Positions 62,020 through 64,000 of a stretch of DNA of 64,000 nt are shown one piece after another (within the stretch, counting starts at the first letter, position 1; every line of letters begins with the position of its first letter). The notes below the pieces were generated by a model. That model was not told where the DNA came from. It saw only the letters and a program-made list of their open reading frames with translations, and did not search any database. The translations under genes and the position numbers were made by a program. Location of the stretch: NCBI GenBank assembly GCA_030428205.1, contig JAUIBK010000010.1, positions 33,530 through 97,529 on the forward strand, in the 5' to 3' direction. This DNA comes from a bacterium. Lineage in GTDB: Bacteria; Bdellovibrionota_C; UBA2361; RFPC01.

Positions 62020-62280
62020 ATGAAAATTTTATGGGTTATGTTAGCATGCTTCTGCTTTGGGGAGACGATGTCTTTATGGTTAGACTCCTCCCTTCCTTCT
62101 CTACTTTTTGTTACTTTTCGATTTATCATAACTCCGATTGTCAGTATTCTTGCACTACTTTCCGTATTTTTTAAGTGTCTTACTGCCACTGGCCTACCTC
62201 AGTTGATTTACCTTGTAGGAGGAGTTGCAGCTCTTGAGATTTTATATATATCACTTTTCTCACATGCTCTTTTGTTTTAA
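62020..62280 (+). CDS. Small membrane protein, immunity candidate (Imm3)
   Basis: An 86-residue protein with three hydrophobic segments (about 1-18, 28-50, 60-84) and AGGAAAG ahead of its ATG. It lies between toxin-tip fragment B and repeat 3. Small multi-pass proteins commonly protect against toxins that act at the inner membrane or periplasm, which would suit a cysteine-rich, disulfide-forming tip. No family recognised. Confidence 0.5.
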   Translation: MKILWVMLACFCFGETMSLWLDSSLPSLLFVTFRFIITPIVSILALLSVFFKCLTATGLPQLIYLVGGVAALEILYISLFSHALLF

Positions 62281-62285
62281 GGCGG

Positions 62286-62382
62286 CTGGAGTCTGGTGGG
62301 TGGCCCTGGAGCCTGGTGGGTGGCAACTCAGGCTTGCTTTAAGAAAGTTGAATGAAGAGAGAGTTGGGGCACACCAGTAACC
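62286..62382 (+). repeat. Cassette repeat, copy 3
   Basis: Two front units (CTGGAGTCTGGTGGGTGG and CTGGAGCCTGGTGGGTGG) followed by the conserved block to CAGTAACC. It begins 5 nt after the stop of the membrane immunity candidate. Confidence 0.88.
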
Positions 62383-62472
62383 GGGCAGCGAGCGCGCAGG
62401 CGGCCTATCAGGCCACCGAGCACTCGTGACGAGGATGATGAAGTAGATTGTTTTTCAGTGCTCGTCGAGTAG
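62356..62472 (+). pseudogene. Start-less toxin-tip fragment C
   Basis: In the same frame relation to the repeat as fragment A (repeat end read as ESWGTPVT), it continues QRARRRPIRPPSTRDEDDE, VDCFSVLVE and stops at 62470-62472. Shorter and less certain than A and B. No immunity gene follows; an Rhs core fragment starts 14 nt later. Confidence 0.35.
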
Positions 62473-62486
62473 AAGATCTTTTCTAG

Positions 62487-62936
62487 AGTGATTCTTCTAC
62501 TTATTCAGCCTATGGGGTACCACTTTCCACAACTGGTACTACCGATAACCGCCACCGGTACGGTGGAAAGTATGGATATTACACAGAAGGTGTAACCGGT
62601 ATTATTCTTGCTGGCGTGAGAGCGTACCATCCGTATATCATGCGGTGGTTGCAGAGGGACCCGATTCTGCTCGATGGAGGCGAGAGCTTCTATGAGTATG
62701 TGATGGGGAATCCGGTGAGGTTTGTGGATCCGACGGGGAAAGCTGCTGCTGCAATCTCTGTACTGGATGCATTGGCTGCTGCGATAGCACAGGCTGCTGG
62801 TGAAGTTAGCGCAGGGGCGGTCGCTGGAGCAGCTTCTGCGGGAACAGTTGTTGGTGTTGGAGCCCCCTGGAGTCTGGTGGGTGCCCCTGGAGTCTGGTGG
62901 GTGCCAACTCAGGCTTGCTTTAAGAAAGTTGAATGA
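62487..62936 (+). pseudogene. Orphan Rhs core 3' fragment truncated by repeat 4
   Basis: Open from 62487 after a TAG, with no start codon of its own except internal GTG 62616. It reads DSSTYSAYGVPLSTTGT, then the Rhs end block (RWLQRDPILLDGG, NPVRFVDPTG) and the glycine-zipper stretch to GVGA. It then runs into repeat 4 (PWSLVGAPGVWW) and stops inside it at 62934-62936. 62511-62863 is a 353-base copy of 58860-59212. It has the form of an orphan Rhs tip cassette that has lost its toxin. Confidence 0.8.
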
Positions 62937-62963
62937 AGAGAGAGTTGGAGCACACCAGTAACC
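62863..62963 (+). repeat. Cassette repeat, copy 4
   Basis: Two front units (CCTGGAGTCTGGTGGGTGCC) and the conserved block to CAGTAACC. Its first base is where the orphan Rhs fragment stops matching the main rhs gene. Confidence 0.88.
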
Positions 62964-63136
62964 CAGGTGCTACAAAATGTCATAATAGCGCTAACATTAT
63001 ACCTATTAAACAACCTAAGCGATTATAAGTGAGAAGGTAGTGAAGATGATGGAGATCTCGGCTTAACACCAATGGGAACAATTGCGTTGGGGGTTGATTT
63101 TGTTAAAGAACAGCAAGGAGTGAGGAGTTTTTTTCT
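62964..63136 (+). pseudogene. Remnants between repeat 4 and the DUF4288-like gene
   Basis: One frame reads from the repeat into PGATKCHNSANIIPIKQPKR and stops at about 63027. A second frame further on (EDDGDLGLTPMGTIALGVDF, then VKEQQGVRSFF) is protein-like and runs across the next gene's start. They may be decayed pieces of a fourth toxin tip. The GGAG at about 63124-63127 serves the downstream gene. Confidence 0.3.
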
Positions 63137-63469
63137 ATGTTGTATTCAGCAAGTGTATTGTTTCGTACTGAACTTTCATCTAAATCCAGCGAATCAGTAG
63201 ATGAAGGGACATGGGAAGAGCGGATATATCTAATCAAAGCTAGTGGTAAAGGTGAAGCAAATGATAGTGCTTGTACGCTTTCGCAAAACTACGAGCACTC
63301 CTACATAGGGGGAACGGGAGAGGAGGTAAAAGTCATCTTTGACTCAGTTATCTACTTGGATGAGCTTGAAGATCAGGTTTCCGGAGGGCAGCTTGTTGAT
63401 AGAGTAGTTTTTTCTCGTTATCTAAGTAAAGCTCAAGCAGAGAGCTTGAGCGATCCAAATCCTTTTTGA
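63137..63469 (+). CDS. DUF4288-like protein, immunity candidate (Imm4)
   Basis: A 110-residue protein: YSASVLFRTEL, then TWEERIYLIKASGKGEAN, YEHSYIGGTGEEVKVIFDSV and a final VDRVVFSRYL. This order of a W/E-E-R strand, Leu-Ile-x-Ala helix and F-x-x-V strand agrees with the DUF4288 family as I remember it. It lies between repeats 4 and 5 in the rhs array, so an immunity role is likely but unproved. Confidence 0.6.
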   Translation: MLYSASVLFRTELSSKSSESVDEGTWEERIYLIKASGKGEANDSACTLSQNYEHSYIGGTGEEVKVIFDSVIYLDELEDQVSGGQLVDRVVFSRYLSKAQAESLSDPNPF

Positions 63470-63472
63470 TTA

Positions 63473-63555
63473 GGTGCCCTGGAGTCTGGTGGGTGCCAAC
63501 TCAGGCTTGCTTTAAGAAAGTTGAATGAAGAGAGAGTTGGGGCACACCAGTAACC
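63473..63555 (+). repeat. Cassette repeat, copy 5
   Basis: One front unit and the full conserved block to CAGTAACC. The outer ends GGTGGGTGCCAACTC (63488-63502) and GAGTTGGGGCACACC (63534-63548) are imperfect reverse complements around 31 bases, so single strands can fold into a hairpin. Confidence 0.88.
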
Positions 63556-63560
63556 AGGGG

Positions 63561-63593
63561 AATGAAGAGAGAGTTGGAGCACACCAGTAATCC
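63561..63593 (+). repeat. Cassette repeat, partial copy 6
   Basis: Only the last third of the element (AATGAAGAGAGAGTTGG, then AGCACACCAGTAATCC) directly after copy 5. It marks the downstream edge of the array. Confidence 0.8.
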
Positions 63594-63641
63594 AGCGGGA
63601 ACTTAGTTCCTGATCGTCTCCTTCGATAACGTAATGTTTGT

Positions 63642-63714
63642 GAAAAAAACACTGATTTTTTGATTGAGTACAACATATTGGTAATATTTATTCTCCTCTC
63701 TTGCTACGCGGTGC
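63642..63714 (+). promoter_or_regulatory. Two-box upstream element before the last gene
   Basis: Box 1 (63642-63660) is identical to the rhs box 1 over 19 bases; box 2 (CTTGCTACGCGGTGC, 63700-63714) differs at two bases; the 39-base spacing is the same as at 54731-54803. Confidence 0.55.
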
Positions 63715-63786
63715 ATCTAGCAGTGTATGGAGATATGTCTATGTTTGACTCTCCCTAGATTTCCTCGTTCATCGTGTGGAGTTATT

Positions 63787-64000
63787 ATGAAATTTATACT
63801 TTTCCTCTGTGGTTTATTCTTTGCCGTTACAGTGCATGCTGAAACGAGCTCTTCTCCGACCTCTGAAGAACTGATTTCCCGCCTTGAAGAAGCGATGCAG
63901 CTATCAGAGATGCTCGATCAAACATTGACACAAAATAAAAGTGCCACAAAGCAGCAATTAGAGGATCTCGTTGAAAAAAAACTATCCTCAATTCCTCCTC
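63787..64000 (+). CDS. Exported coiled-coil protein, N-terminal part (runs off window)
   Basis: An ATG at 63787 opens a frame still open at base 64000 (71 codons). A signal peptide (FILFLCGLFFAVTVHA, about residues 3-18) is followed by Ser/Thr-rich sequence and a helical, heptad-like region (SRLEEAMQLSEMLDQTL, QLEDLVEKKL). The shared upstream element ties it to the rhs gene. It could be the start of another rhs-like or a helper gene; the sequence stops too early to tell. Confidence 0.65.
   Translation, partial: MKFILFLCGLFFAVTVHAETSSSPTSEELISRLEEAMQLSEMLDQTLTQNKSATKQQLEDLVEKKLSSIPP

Noticed and set aside
60388..63593. Calling the repeats integron attC sites outright
   Set aside because: The inverted ends resemble but do not match the attC simple-site consensus, the tip fragments are out of expression context, and no integrase is in the window. 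Kept only as a hypothesis.

Overview
The window reads as chromosome of a Gram-negative bacterium of middling GC content. Evidence is the Sec signal peptides and lipoboxes, an outer-membrane type IV pilus secretin, the Gram-negative recycling ligase Mpl, and sulfatase and multiheme cytochrome genes. The gene style (Ser/Thr kinase fused to a receiver domain, TPR proteins, DUF1573, Sec-exported Rhs protein) would fit a deltaproteobacterium-like lineage, but no marker here fixes the taxon.

Layout. 1-7.8 kb: the 3' end of a class A penicillin-binding protein, a GH4 glycosidase with a CHEV motif, a periplasmic cyclophilin, a VWA/coiled-coil pair, and mpl. 7.8-17.1 kb: priA facing a type IV pilus operon pilM-N-O-(no pilP)-Q, followed by two lipoproteins of unknown role. 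17.1-22.5 kb: a TPR-like gene, accB-accC, then a DUF1573 protein and a membrane protein ending in a J-domain. 22.6-26.8 kb: a small unknown gene, SRP 4.5S RNA, a large hairpin, the classic dnaX-ybaB-recR cluster, and a tRNA-Asn bordered by partial copies of itself. 26.8-43 kb: a desaturase, a seven-heme TPR cytochrome, lemA plus DUF2207, an rsmG operon, a RimK-like ligase, dus, two membrane proteins and an M3 peptidase. 43-54.7 kb: a sulfatase, an ArsC/Spx-like protein translationally coupled to two tandem arylsulfotransferase-like beta-propellers, a GT-C membrane protein, a secreted repeat protein, an orphan FlgM-like protein, a TPR protein and a kinase-receiver fusion.

54.8-64 kb is the accessory region and the most interesting part. 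A Sec-exported Rhs/YD-repeat protein of about 1560 residues ends in a variable cysteine-rich tip and is followed 4 nt later by a likely immunity gene. Downstream lies an array of at least four segments. Each carries a start-less toxin-tip fragment, in most cases an intact immunity-like gene, and one copy of a structured repeat (five full copies and one partial). One segment also carries a 353-bp copy of the 3' end of the rhs core, about 97% identical, which stops exactly where a repeat begins. I read this as an rhs locus with a silent, repeat-delimited store of toxin tips and immunity genes. The rhs gene and the last, truncated gene of the window share a two-box upstream element with identical 39-nt spacing, suggesting common control.
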